Shown here piece after piece: positions 63,701 to 64,000 of a stretch of 64,000 nucleotides of DNA. The position numbers and the translations under genes were made by a program. The notes below the pieces were generated by a model. The model saw only the letters and a list, made by a program, of their open reading frames with translations. It was not told where the DNA came from and did not search any database. Source of the DNA: Streptomyces sp. CB02058 (GTDB lineage: Bacteria; Actinomycetota; Actinomycetes; Streptomycetales; Streptomycetaceae); assembly GCF_001905505.1 (NCBI RefSeq), contig NZ_LIPG01000007.1, positions 372,001-436,000 on the forward strand, given 5' to 3'. Within the stretch, counting starts at the first letter, position 1. Each line of letters begins with the position of its first letter.

Positions 63701-64000
63701 GGCGGCGACGGGGCATCCAGGGCTCCCGGTGGTCGAGCTATCTGGTCAGCGTCCCCCTGGACGTGGTCCGCGCGGAGCTCGCCACTCGGGACGCGGTCCA
63801 TCTGATGGCGGTGAACGCGCCCGGTGTCTGTGTCATCGGTGGCGAGTCCCGGGCGTGCGCGGATGTCGTGGCACGGCTCGGTGCCGACCGTGCGATCGAG
63901 CTGGACTACGACATGGCGGCCCACGCGCCGGAGTTGGCCGAGGTCCGGGAGGTATGGCGCGAAGCCCACCACCGCCCCACGGTCGACGTGCCCGGGGTGC
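60712..64000 (+). CDS. Second PUFA-like synthase, KS-CLF-AT (3' end beyond window)
   Basis: The frame stays open to the last base, giving 1096 residues. Domain 1 is a complete KS: Cys193 (DAACASSLYA), CHATGTPVGD and SAKSNVGHLLASAG. Domain 2 is KS-like, but the active-site region reads VSAEEASGLVAL with Glu628 in place of Cys, like a chain-length factor. Domain 3 is acyltransferase-like with GYSSGESAA (Ser953). The KS-CLF pair is the core of PfaC/HglC/HglD-type subunits. Dehydratase or ACP domains may follow beyond the window. Confidence 0.88.
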   Translation, partial: MEFEPIAVVGRGCVLPGALDPDTFWENIAAGRTTVSAAPAGRWRLPRRWAMGSVDDHLDRTWTDVGGYVEGFESVFDPDGFRIPGERISSLDPLFHWVLYGVRQALTEAGREGPLPRGGLVMGNLSYPTQAGAEFSEHVWLAAQRSPLREALLTGEHRSRPDARNRFSSGLPARLAARALGLGAGAWALDAACASSLYAIKLACDRLHDGTADLMVAGGVSRPDPLYLHVGFCGLSATSRTGRSRPFHRDADGLVHGEGAGFVALMRLSEARASGLPVFGVIRGAGLSNDGRGSGLISPSEEGQVRAMRLAYGMAGVAPESVSLVECHATGTPVGDAVEVRGMARVFGAGDDVPIGSAKSNVGHLLASAGVAGLLKVLGALRAGVRPATLGADRPLDALAGTPLRVLTAPEEWAGPRRAAVSAFGFGGTNAHLVVDHAEDAPPSSVPRPPRRATAAGRRPDEPSGGREVAIVALGARVGDGTCAEDFRRAVLGGERRGPATEIAVELTGLCFPPSGLERTVRHQLLVLEAAREAARAVSLPRERTMVVIGMGVDPEVARAGARWRVPYWLDRATGRGVPVPQAGPARDAFVPPMTAEGVVGSMPNLLASRISTQLDLAGPSFAVSAEEASGLVALEVAARAIRSGEADAALVGAADLSCEAVHRSALRELGHEGDPGDAAVVLVLKPLDTARRDGDTVVALLDEGALDEPDMVIGDVSGAAFDPASAFGRAHAASGLVSVAVAALALQHRAVPRPAAPADTAAVAHTARAVVTPMEGPEASVRLRTGDPRPWLRGPAPRLHVFSGADRREVLAALDAGTESSAGPARLALVVGGGAALPDRTAAARRWLTEGGRRPADVLYRDGPVEGRTAFVYTNGSAAYPGMGHELTLALPSLGEAVRDGHRALGTRLRSGPEPERGVLGQIWAAAELSVLHTVFTREVLGLRPDAALGYSSGESAALVALGAWPDASGLYEATRDSGLFTTELTGELRAVRRHWRRRGIQGSRWSSYLVSVPLDVVRAELATRDAVHLMAVNAPGVCVIGGESRACADVVARLGADRAIELDYDMAAHAPELAEVREVWREAHHRPTVDVPGV

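Noticed and set aside
60103..63972. 1289-codon minus-strand frame antisense to the PKS genes
   Set aside because: A shadow frame spanning two real synthase genes, including their junction. No recognisable motifs.

Overview
The window has the composition of a Streptomyces chromosome: very high GC, GTG and TTG starts beside clear GGAGG-type ribosome sites, many kinases and TetR/LacI/HxlR/ROK regulators. It carries the encapsulated 2-methylisoborneol operon and a PUFA-synthase-like polyketide cluster of the kind known in Streptomyces. The mix of regulators, secondary metabolism and decayed genes suggests an accessory arm region rather than the conserved core. I found no rRNA, tRNA, CRISPR array or complete insertion sequence.

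Layout. (1) 1-9.6 kb is carbohydrate use: the tail of a secreted PKD/CBM6/FIMAH protein, a ROK regulator, and a minus-strand operon lacI - solute-binding lipoprotein - two sugar permeases - GH31 glycosidase. No ABC ATPase is present, so a shared MsiK-type ATPase elsewhere is implied. (2) 9.8-13.5 kb holds two divergent regulator/enzyme pairs (TetR/NmrA-like SDR and HxlR/PPOX), a 59-codon haloalkane dehalogenase remnant and a PlsC-type acyltransferase. (3) 13.6-17.4 kb is the 2-methylisoborneol operon: a Family 2B encapsulin shell with a cyclic-nucleotide-binding-like insertion, 2-MIB synthase with a long disordered N-terminus (the cargo), and GPP 2-C-methyltransferase, closed by a strong hairpin. 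(4) 17.7-29.5 kb is mixed: VOC proteins, a membrane Ser/Thr kinase, GNAT, a P-loop kinase, an M23 peptidase beside a frameshifted peptidoglycan-binding relative, rifampin phosphotransferase with a rifamycin-associated element (RAE), comB, and two broken genes. (5) 29.8-38.5 kb holds two MFS transporters, a Gfo/Idh/MocA oxidoreductase, an FKBP and a Tat-exported amidase. (6) 38.7-44.0 kb is the most unusual part: a tightly coupled operon of an EACC1-like small protein, a caspase-like protease with 42-residue TPR-like repeats, and a Ser/Thr kinase, divergent from a GAF-SpoIIE phosphatase. It looks like a conflict or regulated-death system. (7) 44.0-49.3 kb holds an aldehyde dehydrogenase, a dienelactone-hydrolase-like protein lacking its nucleophile, TetR, a small secreted protein and an ABC-2 exporter pair. 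(8) 49.6-64.0 kb is a PUFA/heterocyst-glycolipid-type lipid cluster: a WS/DGAT-like acyltransferase, a thioester-reductase-like SDR, PfaD, a KS-AT-ACP-KR-DH synthase with one ACP, and a KS-CLF-AT synthase that runs off the window.

Two cross-cutting observations stand out. TCGAA-type palindromes recur upstream of the LacI operon and around the MFS and oxidoreductase genes. A domain of about 110 residues is shared by two unlinked hypothetical proteins (18.4-19.6 kb and 33.3-34.6 kb).
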